Assembly (NCBI GenBank): GCA_945827465.1
Contig: CALZOH010000012.1
Location: forward strand, 1 to 25,881
Source of the DNA: an uncultured Prevotellaceae bacterium
GTDB taxonomy: Bacteria > Bacteroidota > Bacteroidia > Bacteroidales > Bacteroidaceae
Length of the DNA stretch: 25,881 bases
Direction: 5' to 3'
Notes under the pieces: model-generated
What the model was told of the DNA's origin: nothing
The model's database searches: none
Seen by the model: only the letters and a program-made list of their open reading frames with translations
Made by a program: the position numbers and the translations under genes
Shown: positions 1 through 6,873 of the stretch, piece by piece
How positions within the stretch are numbered: the stretch's first letter is position 1
Layout of the letters: every line of letters begins with the position of its first letter

Positions 1-97
1 ATACAAATCAACCTATTATAACAGGTCTTACCATGCAAAATGTCCAACCCGCCACTTTTTCTTTTTCTTAGCATGATCCTTATTTCGCTGCTATGGA

Positions 98-116
98 GGG
101 CGTATGCGATACGCCC
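98..116. repeat. Short perfect palindrome, REP-like
   Basis: Eight-base arms GGGCGTAT and ATACGCCC flank a 3-base loop. The element sits in non-coding DNA downstream of the tRNA-Thr terminator. There is no T-tract next to it, so it is unlikely to be a terminator by itself. Its form (GTAGGGGCGTAT on the minus strand plus its mirror) resembles short dispersed palindromes that I recall from Bacteroidales intergenic regions; that resemblance is from memory and is not tested here. The rest of 1-140 shows no gene. Confidence 0.45.
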
Positions 117-135
117 CTACATTTTTTCGATGCCA

Positions 136-170
136 TAAAAAAGAGGTAAACGAAACTTCGTTTACCTCTT
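136..170 (-). terminator. Intrinsic terminator of tRNA-Thr
   Basis: A perfect 14-bp stem (141-154 with 157-170) closes a 2-base loop. On the minus strand it is followed by a run of T (the A-run at 136-142 of the plus strand). It lies 10 bases beyond the 3' end of the tRNA-Thr gene and is oriented to end that transcript. Confidence 0.85.
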
Positions 171-180
171 TAAACTTTGA

Positions 181-252
181 GCCGAAACCCGGACTCGAAC
201 CGGGGACCTATTCATTACGAATGAATTGCTCTACCAACTGAGCCATTTCGGC
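181..252 (-). tRNA. tRNA-Thr (anticodon CGU)
   Basis: The minus strand folds as a full cloverleaf: acceptor GCCGAAA/TTTCGGC, D arm GCTC...GAGC, anticodon stem ATTCA/TGAAT with loop TTCGTAA (anticodon CGT, reads ACG), and T arm CCGGG-TTCGAGT-CCGGG. The 3' CCA is not encoded, as is usual in many Bacteroidota tRNA genes. It is a single-gene transcription unit with its own promoter box and terminator. Confidence 0.95.
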
Positions 253-275
253 AGGACTTCGCTTGGAAATCGGTG

Positions 276-283
276 CAAAGGTA
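276..283 (-). promoter_or_regulatory. -7 promoter box of tRNA-Thr
   Basis: Reading on the minus strand, TACCTTTG matches the Bacteroidota sigma-ABfr -7 consensus TAnnTTTG. It ends 23 bases upstream of the tRNA 5' end. No convincing -33 TTTG box was seen at the usual 19-21 base spacing. Confidence 0.75.
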
Positions 284-416
284 GTACTTTTATTTGGAAA
301 GAAATATATGGTTACTGCTTTTTTTGTTGTAATTCTACTCATTTTTAGGTGATGTTTTGTTGGTGGGTGGCTGTATCATTCTTGTTGTGGGGCTCGTTAG
401 TTCCAATGATTTTGCG

Positions 417-424
417 TAATTTTG
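417..424 (+). promoter_or_regulatory. -7 promoter box of trpS operon
   Basis: TAATTTTG fits TAnnTTTG and ends 26 bases before the trpS ATG. A start about 7 bases downstream would give a roughly 20-base leader. The -33 element is weak. Positions 253-416 contain no other recognised feature apart from the divergent tRNA promoter. Confidence 0.7.
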
Positions 425-450
425 CAGGGCTTATAATGTAAGAGATAATC

Positions 451-1446
451 ATGGAAAAAGTATTAAGCGGAATACGTCCGACAGGACATTTGCATCTGGG
501 TAACTATTTTGGTGCCGTAAAGAGTTTTGTGAAAATGCAGAATGAATATGACTGCTATTTCTTTATTGCTGATTGGCACTCGTTGACTACTTGTCCGAGT
601 CCGGAGAACATCCGTCAAAGCGTACGCACCATTTTGGCCGAGTATCTGGCTTGTGGATTGGAACCCGATAAGGCAACGCTTTACGTGCAAAGCGACGTGA
701 GAGAAACGCTTGAGATATATTTATATTTTAATATGAATACCTATCTGGGAGAACTGGAGCGAGTGACTACGTTCAAGGAGAAGGCTCGCAAGCAGCCAGA
801 CAACGTGAACGCCGGACTGTTGACCTATCCCACTTTGATGGCTGCCGACATTTTGCAGCATCGCGCTCACTGGGTTCCGGTGGGTAAGGACCAAGAACAG
901 AATATGGAGATGGCGCGCAAGTGTGCCCGACGCTTTAATAATATATATAAGGTGGAATTCTTCCCCGAGCCCCAGAACTTCTACTTCTCGGATAAGGCAC
1001 TGAAGGTGCCCGGACTTGACGGAAGCGGTAAGATGGGTAAGAGCGACGGTAACTGTATCTACTTGTACGATGAAGATAGCGTGATCAGAAAGAAGGTGAT
1101 GAAGGCGCTTACTGACAACGGGCCGCAAGCCCCCAACAGCGAGAAGCCCGAAATTATTCAGAATCTGTTTACTTTCTTGCAAATTTGTTCTTCAAAGGAA
1201 ACGTACGACTACTTTGATGAGCAGTGGAACAACTGCACCATTCGCTATGGTGAACTGAAAAAACAGATTGCTGAGGACCTTTGCAAAACGGTGGCTCCTA
1301 TCAGAGAACGGATTCGTGAGTTCTCGTCGAATGATGAGTTGCTGGAGAAGATTTCGCGTCAAGGTGCAGAGAAGGCGCGCGAGAGCGCTGCTGCCACGTT
1401 GCGCGAGATGAGACAAATCATTGGTTTTAATCCGGAACTGAGATAA
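451..1446 (+). CDS. trpS: Tryptophan--tRNA ligase
   Basis: This class Ic aminoacyl-tRNA synthetase charges tRNA-Trp with tryptophan using ATP in the cytoplasm. The protein has 331 residues, normal for bacterial TrpRS. The N-terminus shows the GIRPTGHLHLGNYFGA segment with the HIGH-type signature HLGN at about residues 15-18. The KMSKS loop appears as KMGKS at 194-198, preceded by the family-typical GSG. The helical C-terminal anticodon-binding part is intact to the end. The ATG start is placed by the conserved MEKVLSGIRPTG opening and by the promoter just upstream. It is first in a likely operon with the three following genes; the next start is 31 bases after the stop, with no visible promoter between them. 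No T-box-like leader is possible in so short a 5' region. Confidence 0.97.
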   Translation: MEKVLSGIRPTGHLHLGNYFGAVKSFVKMQNEYDCYFFIADWHSLTTCPSPENIRQSVRTILAEYLACGLEPDKATLYVQSDVRETLEIYLYFNMNTYLGELERVTTFKEKARKQPDNVNAGLLTYPTLMAADILQHRAHWVPVGKDQEQNMEMARKCARRFNNIYKVEFFPEPQNFYFSDKALKVPGLDGSGKMGKSDGNCIYLYDEDSVIRKKVMKALTDNGPQAPNSEKPEIIQNLFTFLQICSSKETYDYFDEQWNNCTIRYGELKKQIAEDLCKTVAPIRERIREFSSNDELLEKISRQGAEKARESAAATLREMRQIIGFNPELR

Positions 1447-1477
1447 TCTTTTTTCGACTGTCAACGCTTACAAAAGA

Positions 1478-2026
1478 ATGAATAAGATGAACGAAGAGGG
1501 TGTGAACCTGTTCAGTCAAGATGTGATAGAGTTTGTGACTGTTGCCACTGAATTCTGCGTCAGGGCAGAAAATGTGGGTCAGACTACTCGAAAGGAGTTT
1601 GTGGGCGTGATGTTGAAGATTCTGCCACTGCTTTACCTGAAGGGAATCGTGCTGACTGAAACCGTTCCGGTAGAGGAAGAAGATTCGCCGGAGCAGTTGG
1701 TGACTGAGGATGACTATAACTTCGTGCGCGACAGTATTGCTGCCCAAATGGGTAGTTTTGATGACTATCTGGATGTGTTTGTGGAAGACATGAAGTATAG
1801 CGATTGTCCGATACGCAAAACGATTTCGGAAGACCTGGCCGACATTTATCAAGACTTACGAAACTTTGTGGGAATTTTCAAGGAAGGACATGAGGAAAGC
1901 GTAAGATGTGCCCTGCAGGAGGTGAAGGAACAATTTCCCAACTATTGGGGACAACGCATTCCTTGCGTGATGAGGGCCTTGCATGACGTGATGTATGTGC
2001 AGCAAGAGGATGGCTATGACAACTGA
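1478..2026 (+). CDS. DUF5063-family protein
   Basis: This is a 182-residue soluble, acidic, mostly helical protein without a signal peptide or membrane segment. Its opening (NLFSQDVIEFVTVATEFC) and its position between trpS and a 3'-5' exonuclease match what I recall of the DUF5063 family of Bacteroidota. The function is unknown. A second ATG at 1487 (MNEEG) is an equally possible start. The stop lies 11 bases before the start of the exonuclease gene, which suggests co-transcription and perhaps a partner role in nucleic-acid or RNA metabolism; that role is inference from context only. Confidence 0.7.
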   Translation: MNKMNEEGVNLFSQDVIEFVTVATEFCVRAENVGQTTRKEFVGVMLKILPLLYLKGIVLTETVPVEEEDSPEQLVTEDDYNFVRDSIAAQMGSFDDYLDVFVEDMKYSDCPIRKTISEDLADIYQDLRNFVGIFKEGHEESVRCALQEVKEQFPNYWGQRIPCVMRALHDVMYVQQEDGYDN

Positions 2027-2037
2027 AAACGACTGCG

Positions 2038-2709
2038 ATGACAACTCTTTACGCTGAAATCGATAAGAAGAAGATTTCTGATATGCCGCAGGCGCAATTC
2101 CCCGGAAGAATTGTCGTGATAGGTACGGCTGAAAGTGCTCAGAAGGCTTGCGAATACTTGAAAAAGGAAATCATTCTGGGCATTGATACGGAAACAAAGC
2201 CTTCGTTTAAGAAAGGGACGATTAATCGCGTGGCCTTGCTCCAGGTATCGACACATGATGTATGTTTCTTGTTTCGTTTGAACAAGATGGGAGTGCCTGA
2301 CTGTCTGAAGGAATTGCTGGCTAACAAAAAGCAACTGAAAGTAGGTCTTTCGCTGAAGGACGATATCCATGCTTTGGGTGAACGCGACGTGAAAGAGAAG
2401 GGACGCTACGTGGACTTACAGGATTACGTGTTGAAGTTTGGCATTCTTGACAAGAGTTTGCAGAAACTTTTTGCCAATGTGTTTGGCAGGCGCATCTCGA
2501 AGTCACAGCAGTTGAGCAACTGGGAAGCCGGTGTGTTGAGTCGGGCTCAGGAGCTTTATGCGGCTACTGATGCTTGGGCCTGCATTGAAATCTATGAGCG
2601 GTTGCAACAGCTGGCAAAGAATAGGGATTATCGCTTCATTCCACGTGTGGACGAGAATGAGAAAATGATGAGTGTGGTGGCCGACTTGCTGAATCAAACG
2701 AAACAATAA
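2038..2709 (+). CDS. 3'-5' exonuclease, DEDDy (RNase D/DnaQ-like) domain
   Basis: The 223-residue protein is essentially one DNA_pol_A_exo1-type domain. The metal-binding residues are visible: Exo I D50-x-E52 in GIDTETKP, Exo II Asp in LKDDIHALG (108/109), and Exo III Y174-x3-D178 in YAATDAW, which makes it the DEDDy class. No polymerase or HRDC domain is attached, so it is a stand-alone exonuclease. Family members act on the 3' ends of DNA or structured RNA; the substrate cannot be read from the sequence. Its TAA stop overlaps the ATG of the rRNA methyltransferase by one base, so the two are translationally linked. An RNA-processing role is therefore plausible. Confidence 0.88.
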   Translation: MTTLYAEIDKKKISDMPQAQFPGRIVVIGTAESAQKACEYLKKEIILGIDTETKPSFKKGTINRVALLQVSTHDVCFLFRLNKMGVPDCLKELLANKKQLKVGLSLKDDIHALGERDVKEKGRYVDLQDYVLKFGILDKSLQKLFANVFGRRISKSQQLSNWEAGVLSRAQELYAATDAWACIEIYERLQQLAKNRDYRFIPRVDENEKMMSVVADLLNQTKQ

Positions 2710-3890
2710 TGATGTATAAGAAGATATATTTAAAGCCCGGTAAAGATGCGGGCATCAAACGCTTTCATCCCTGGATTTTCTCCGGAGCCATTGCCCGAAC
2801 AGACAAGGACGTGAACGAAGGAGAACTGGTGGAGGTGGTGGACCATGAAGGTAAGGTACTGGGCGTGGGACATTTTCAGTTCAGTACAATTTCGGTGAGA
2901 CTACTGACCTTCAAACATGAAGCTATAGATTGTGAGTTCTGGACGGAACGATTGGCACAAGCTTTGGAGGTGCGTCGCAGTTTGGGGCTGATGAGAAATG
3001 ATAACGAAGCCTTCAGACTGGTGCACGGTGAGGGTGACGGGCTGCCCGGACTGATTATCGACGTCTATAGAAATACTGCCGTGGTGCAGGCTCACAGTGT
3101 GGGCATGCATCGTGCTCGTCACGATATTGCCAATGCTTTGATGCAGTTGATGCCGCAAGAATTGGAGAATGTGTACTATAAGAGCGACAAGACATTGCCC
3201 TTTATGGAGGAAATCGATGCCGAGTCGGGCTACTTGTTTGGCGGTAATGCCGACTCTGTGGCCAAGGAGTACGGCCTGCAGTTTCAGATTGATTGGGTGA
3301 AGGGACAGAAGACCGGCTTCTTTATTGACCAGCGCGAGAACAGACGTTTGCTGGAACAGTATGCCGAGGGACGGAAGGTACTCAATATGTTTTGTTATAC
3401 GGGAGGATTCTCGGTGTATGCCTTGAGGGGCGGAGCAAAGGAGGTGCATTCGGTGGATAGTTCCGAGCGTGCCATTGAGATTACCAATGGTAATGTCGAA
3501 CTGAACTTCCCCGGTTGTAGCAACCATTATGCCTATGCCGAAGATGCCTTCAAGTTTCTTTCAACTATGGATGGGAGCTACGATCTGATTGTGCTCGACC
3601 CACCGGCCTTTGCCAAACATCGCGGTGCCATTCACAATGCACTGAAGGGCTATACGCGACTGAACGCAATGGCTTTTGAAAAAATAAAGCCCGGCGGATT
3701 GCTCTTTACGTTCAGTTGTTCGCAGGCCGTGAGCAAAGATCAGTTCCGTTTGGCCGTCTTTACGGCTGCCGCTCAAAGCAAGAGATTTGTAAGAATATTG
3801 CACCAATTGCATCAACCTGCCGACCATCCGGTCAGCATTTATCATCCGGAAGGTGAATATCTAAAGGGATTGGTGCTTTACGTTGAATAA
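2709..3890 (+). CDS. Class I SAM-dependent rRNA methyltransferase, RlmI-like
   Basis: The 393-residue protein has an N-terminal PUA-type RNA-binding domain (about 1-80), a linker domain, and a Rossmann methyltransferase domain with the SAM loop LNMFCYTGGFSVYA near 230-243. Motif IV is DPPAF (297-301), and there is a candidate catalytic cysteine at C337 in FTFSCSQ. This layout is that of RlmI, which makes m5C in 23S rRNA; the exact target in this organism is inferred. ATGATG at the start gives two possible initiation codons (2709 and 2712), and the first overlaps the stop of the exonuclease gene. It is the last gene of the trpS operon, followed by a terminator hairpin. Confidence 0.9.
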   Translation: MMYKKIYLKPGKDAGIKRFHPWIFSGAIARTDKDVNEGELVEVVDHEGKVLGVGHFQFSTISVRLLTFKHEAIDCEFWTERLAQALEVRRSLGLMRNDNEAFRLVHGEGDGLPGLIIDVYRNTAVVQAHSVGMHRARHDIANALMQLMPQELENVYYKSDKTLPFMEEIDAESGYLFGGNADSVAKEYGLQFQIDWVKGQKTGFFIDQRENRRLLEQYAEGRKVLNMFCYTGGFSVYALRGGAKEVHSVDSSERAIEITNGNVELNFPGCSNHYAYAEDAFKFLSTMDGSYDLIVLDPPAFAKHRGAIHNALKGYTRLNAMAFEKIKPGGLLFTFSCSQAVSKDQFRLAVFTAAAQSKRFVRILHQLHQPADHPVSIYHPEGEYLKGLVLYVE

Positions 3891-3939
3891 AGGTCGTAAG
3901 CGGGAAACGAACTTTAGAGTAAAGAGGTTTCTCAATAAT

Positions 3940-3984
3940 AAGATGAGAGCTGGCATCTCGATTGAAGGTGTCAGCTCTCATCTT
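3940..3984. terminator. Bidirectional terminator hairpin
   Basis: A perfect 13-bp stem (3940-3952 with 3972-3984) with a 19-base loop lies between two convergent genes: the rRNA methyltransferase on the plus strand and the thioesterase on the minus strand. The flanks are T-rich on the plus side (GTTATTT) and A/T-rich on the other, so it can serve both transcripts. Confidence 0.75.
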
Positions 3985-4003
3985 GTTATTTCAGTACAAA
4001 AGC

Positions 4004-4471
4004 CTATTCCAGTTCGCAACCGCTGAATCCCATAGTGGCTAAAGCCTTCTCTTTAGAGGCGCAGAAGTAAAGCAGGGTGGCTTGGGTGCATATCTCATTT
4101 TGATCGTTGAGAATTTCGGCATCGATAAAGGCGATGTTGCGCATTTGTTTGTTGATGCGGGCACGCAAGGTAATGGGACCTTTGTGGGTTGCAATGGGTT
4201 GGAGGTATTTAACTTCCATCTTAGATGTGACTCCGGTAGTCTGGAGCTTGCGGGTGACCACCCATCCGGCCACTTCGTCGAGAAGCAACGATTGTACACC
4301 GCCATGCAAGGTGTTGATCCAACCTTGATAGTTACCGTTGGGTTGCCACGTGGTGAGCACATAGTCGCCATCTTCGTAAAAGTCGAGATGAAAACCGATG
4401 GGGTTGTCGGGAGAACAGCCAATGCAGTTGTAGCCTTCTTTATGAAGCCAAGGATTCTTGATTTTATTCAT
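4004..4471 (-). CDS. PaaI-family hotdog-fold thioesterase
   Basis: The 155-residue single-domain protein has the hotdog signature LHGGVQSLLLDEVAGW with HGG at 56-58 and the acidic residue D65. It also has the N-terminal CIGCSPDNPIGFHL segment that is typical of many 4HBT/PaaI-type acyl-CoA thioesterases. The predicted role is hydrolysis of an acyl-CoA or similar thioester in the cytoplasm; the acyl group is not determinable from sequence. It is a one-gene unit with its own well-formed promoter. An overlapping reading frame on the opposite strand is a shadow. Confidence 0.88.
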   Translation of the reverse strand: MNKIKNPWLHKEGYNCIGCSPDNPIGFHLDFYEDGDYVLTTWQPNGNYQGWINTLHGGVQSLLLDEVAGWVVTRKLQTTGVTSKMEVKYLQPIATHKGPITLRARINKQMRNIAFIDAEILNDQNEICTQATLLYFCASKEKALATMGFSGCELE

Positions 4472-4539
4472 ACCTGAAACTTAGAATTGTGGAAAGACGT
4501 CACCCAAACGGCAGTCGGGGAAAACCTCTTAACCCGTAG

Positions 4540-4571
4540 CAAATGTAGAGATAATAATTGACGGAAGCAAA
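4540..4571 (-). promoter_or_regulatory. Complete -33/-7 promoter of the thioesterase gene
   Basis: On the minus strand a -33 TTTG (4568-4571) is separated by exactly 20 bases from the -7 box TACATTTG (4540-4547). Both match the Bacteroidota consensus. The gene start is about 68 bases downstream of the -7 box, leaving a moderate 5' leader. Confidence 0.8.
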
Positions 4572-4818
4572 TATATGGGAGTTTATTTGTGCCGAAATCG
4601 GAACTGGGTTACCGAATTGGCTGCTGACAGACGAGTGTGGGGGCAAAACGGTTCTCTCCGACAGTGCTCAACAGAGAATCGAGAACAAGAAGAAAGGGAA
4701 ATGGGTATTATTACATTTGATTGTGGGTGAATGGAAGCAGAAGAGTATATGAGGGTATAAAAAATGTTAATATCGAAAAGAGTGAGACCTTGTAAAACCT
4801 ATTGTTGATTTTTAGTTT
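4572..4818. other. Divergent intergenic region without a supported gene
   Basis: This is the core of the 474-base gap between the thioesterase and the histidine kinase. One short open frame (64 codons from a TTG at 4558) has no recognisable domain and begins inside the thioesterase promoter. A second TACATTTG at 4712-4719 lacks a -33 box at the right distance. No other structure was seen here. Confidence 0.5.
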
Positions 4819-4826
4819 TATCTTTG
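4819..4826 (+). promoter_or_regulatory. -7 promoter box upstream of histidine kinase leader
   Basis: TATCTTTG matches TAnnTTTG. The expected start is near 4833, about 113 bases before the kinase ATG. The spacing of upstream TTG trinucleotides is not ideal, so the -33 element is uncertain. Confidence 0.65.
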
Positions 4827-4866
4827 TAACAGTTTTCATGGTATTAGATTTTAAATGTTAGTAGGA

Positions 4867-4897
4867 ATTGGTTGTCGTGAGACAATCAATTTTTTTT
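4867..4897 (+). terminator. Promoter-proximal intrinsic terminator in the kinase leader
   Basis: A 10-bp stem (4867-4876 with 4881-4890, one G.U pair) is capped by a GTGA tetraloop of the GNRA type and followed by eight T. It lies only about 35 bases after the predicted transcription start and 49 bases before the kinase ATG. It therefore either ends a small RNA of about 65 nt or attenuates the kinase transcript. Confidence 0.8.
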
Positions 4898-4905
4898 CCT
4901 CTTTC

Positions 4906-4962
4906 ATGAAGACCCGGTACTGTGAAGGTGGCAATATGATGTTATATGCAATGGGTAGATAA
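4906..4962 (+). CDS. Possible 18-codon upstream ORF overlapping the kinase start
   Basis: An ATG-to-TAA frame (MKTRYCEGGNMMLYAMGR) starts 9 bases after the T-run of the leader terminator and overlaps the first 17 bases of the kinase gene in another frame. It has no recognisable similarity. Such a frame could appear by chance; it is listed because its position would let it influence initiation at the kinase start. Confidence 0.2.
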   Translation: MKTRYCEGGNMMLYAMGR

Positions 4963-6112
4963 AAATAAACAGACGAAATATTTACTGATTATTGTGGCAA
5001 TTGTCATTGCTACTATTTCGTTGGTGTTTTCTCATTACCTGGTGCGCGATTTGGAGAAAGATGCTCGCTCAAAGATGACGGTATGGGCTGAAGCCATGCG
5101 TTCGCTCAACAATGCCGATGAAGATACCGACATCAGTTTGATCTTGAAAGTAATCAACAACAATGATGCGATCCCCGTGATAGTGCTCAACATGAAGGGT
5201 GATGTGATGGACTATCGTAATATCAAACTTGTGAGTGGCGAAGACACCGTGGCGCAATTAAAACGCAAGGTCAAGGAAATGAGGCATTCGGGCTACAGCA
5301 TCAAAATGAGTTATGACGACCAAGAGCAGAACGAAAATGAGGGGTACATGGAGATTCTTTATGACGAGTCACTCTTGTTGAAACGCTTGTCGGTTTATCC
5401 GTTTGTGCAAATAGGCGTGGTGGGAGTCTTCTTTATAATTATGGTATATGCACTCCTTAATTCAAAACGTGCTGAACAGAATAGAGTGTGGGTGGGTTTG
5501 ACAAAAGAAACGGCTCATCAGTTGGGTACTCCCATCAGTTCGTTAATGGCATGGATAGAAATTATGAAGGAGAATGATCCCGATAACATTATGGTGGACG
5601 AGATGAGCAAGGATGTAGATCGGCTGAATCTAATTGCCGAACGTTTCTCAAAAGTGGGTTCAAAGCCCGAGGCCAAAGATGAAAATCTGAATGAAGTGTT
5701 GTGGCATGTGGTGAACTATATTTCGCTGCGAACGTCAGACAAAGTGAAATTTGTGTGTAACTTCCCGGCAACTCCGGTTATCATCAAGTTAAGTGCCGCT
5801 CTTTTTGAATGGGTGATTGAGAATCTTTGCAAGAATGCCATTGATGCTATGTCGGGACGAGGTCGTATTATAATTACAATGCACGAACTAACCAATGATG
5901 TAATCATAGAAGTAGCCGATACCGGCAAAGGCATCGCAAAGAACAGATTCAAATCGGTATTTGTACCCGGTTATACCACCAAGCAGAGAGGGTGGGGATT
6001 GGGTCTTTCATTGGCGCGACGCATTGTGGAAGACTATCATAACGGGAAAATCTTTGTAAAGAATTCCGAGATCGGAAAAGGGACCACCTTTCGCATTGAA
6101 TTAAAGAAATAA
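4946..6112 (+). CDS. Membrane sensor histidine kinase (HATPase_c), orphan
   Basis: The 388-residue protein has two transmembrane helices, at about 11-33 and 150-172. They enclose a periplasmic sensor region of about 115 residues that I cannot assign to a family. The cytoplasmic part has a HisKA-like H box, ETAHQLGTPISSL with H191, in which Gln replaces the usual Glu after His. The ATPase domain follows: N box N297 (ENLCKNAIDAM), G1 DTGKGIA from D325, and G2 GWGLGLSLA at 349-357. No HAMP domain is clear and no response regulator is nearby, so the partner is unknown. The start is fixed by the hydrophobic N-terminus. Downstream DUF177 has its own promoter. Known kinase chemistry is autophosphorylation and phosphotransfer; the signal is not evident. 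Confidence 0.9.
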   Translation: MQWVDKNKQTKYLLIIVAIVIATISLVFSHYLVRDLEKDARSKMTVWAEAMRSLNNADEDTDISLILKVINNNDAIPVIVLNMKGDVMDYRNIKLVSGEDTVAQLKRKVKEMRHSGYSIKMSYDDQEQNENEGYMEILYDESLLLKRLSVYPFVQIGVVGVFFIIMVYALLNSKRAEQNRVWVGLTKETAHQLGTPISSLMAWIEIMKENDPDNIMVDEMSKDVDRLNLIAERFSKVGSKPEAKDENLNEVLWHVVNYISLRTSDKVKFVCNFPATPVIIKLSAALFEWVIENLCKNAIDAMSGRGRIIITMHELTNDVIIEVADTGKGIAKNRFKSVFVPGYTTKQRGWGLGLSLARRIVEDYHNGKIFVKNSEIGKGTTFRIELKK

Positions 6113-6148
6113 ATAACTGAATAGGCTACGTAATAAGCAAAAAAGTAG

Positions 6149-6156
6149 TAACTTTG
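6149..6156 (+). promoter_or_regulatory. -7 promoter box of the DUF177-rpmF-fabH operon
   Basis: TAACTTTG fits TAnnTTTG and is followed by GCA as in other boxes of this window. It ends 20 bases before the DUF177 start codon. The -33 box is weak. Confidence 0.7.
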
Positions 6157-6176
6157 CACGCCAGAAAGTAAAAGAA

Positions 6177-6629
6177 ATGCCGAACGTAGTAAATTTGAAG
6201 GCAATACAGTCAGAAAAAGCCACATATCGTTTTACGTATGAATCTGATTTTTTTGAGCACAAAGACAACTCGCTGGTCAGTGGGGGTAAACTGGATGTGC
6301 TCTTGGATGTGGTAGAGAATAAGGCTGAGAATGTCTTCAATGTGCATCTAAGTATTGATGGTTACGTGGTGACGCAATGCGACCGTTGTTTGGCAGAATT
6401 GAAATGTCCGGTGCATACGCAGCCCGATGTGCAGGTGAAGTTTGGAGATGAAAACGACGATGATGAAGACATCGTCATTGTGAACGAACGAGAGGGAATG
6501 CTTGAAGTGGATAATTTGGTGTACGATTATGCTGTTCTTTCCATTCCGATACATCCGATACATCCTGAAGGTGAGTGTGACGAGGCGATGATGCAAAGAT
6601 TAAATCAGTTCCTGGTAGATCAGGAATAG
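6177..6629 (+). CDS. DUF177 (YceD-family) protein
   Basis: The 150-residue protein carries the family's zinc-ribbon-like cysteines: C68 and C71 in CDRC plus C77. The C-terminal half is acidic and ends with the ECDEAMMQRLNQFL-type segment. YceD/DUF177 proteins are nearly always encoded next to rpmF, as here, and are linked to ribosome or rRNA biogenesis; the precise role is poorly defined. The start lies 20 bases after a promoter box, and the rpmF start is 38 bases past the stop. It is thus the first gene of a ribosome/fatty-acid operon. Confidence 0.88.
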   Translation: MPNVVNLKAIQSEKATYRFTYESDFFEHKDNSLVSGGKLDVLLDVVENKAENVFNVHLSIDGYVVTQCDRCLAELKCPVHTQPDVQVKFGDENDDDEDIVIVNEREGMLEVDNLVYDYAVLSIPIHPIHPEGECDEAMMQRLNQFLVDQE

Positions 6630-6667
6630 CAATATATTAAGAATGAAACAATTAAATAAATAACAAA

Positions 6668-6856
6668 ATGGCACATCCTAAAAGAAGACAATCAAAGACA
6701 AGAACTCTGAAAAGAAGAACCCATGATAAAGCAGTGGCTCCGACAATGGCAAAATGTCCTAATTGCGGTGAGTGGCATGTATATCATACAGTTTGTCCTG
6801 CTTGCGGTTATTATAGAGGAAAATTGGCAGTTGAAAAGGCTGTTGTAGCTGAATAA
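6668..6856 (+). CDS. rpmF: 50S ribosomal protein bL32
   Basis: The 62-residue basic protein begins MAHPKRRQSKTRT, the hallmark opening of bL32. It retains all four zinc-type cysteines (C30, C33, C43, C46) in CPNCGEWHVYHTVCPACG. It is therefore the zinc-binding (C+) form, with no sign of a zinc-independent paralogue here. It is part of the large ribosomal subunit near the exit region. It lies between DUF177 and fabH, with fabH only 17 bases downstream; plsX, often found between rpmF and fabH in other bacteria, is missing from this cluster. Confidence 0.97.
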   Translation: MAHPKRRQSKTRTLKRRTHDKAVAPTMAKCPNCGEWHVYHTVCPACGYYRGKLAVEKAVVAE

Positions 6857-6873
6857 TCATCTGAAGCTTCGAA

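Noticed and set aside
2901..3527. 208-codon frame antisense to the rRNA methyltransferase
   Set aside because: Shadow of a well-conserved gene; no domain or promoter.
4712..4719. Second TACATTTG box on the plus strand
   Set aside because: No TTG/TTTG at 19-21 bases upstream; TATCTTTG at 4819 fits the kinase leader better.
4558..4752. 64-codon open frame from TTG in the divergent intergenic region
   Set aside because: It starts inside the thioesterase promoter, has no start signal, domain or coding character.
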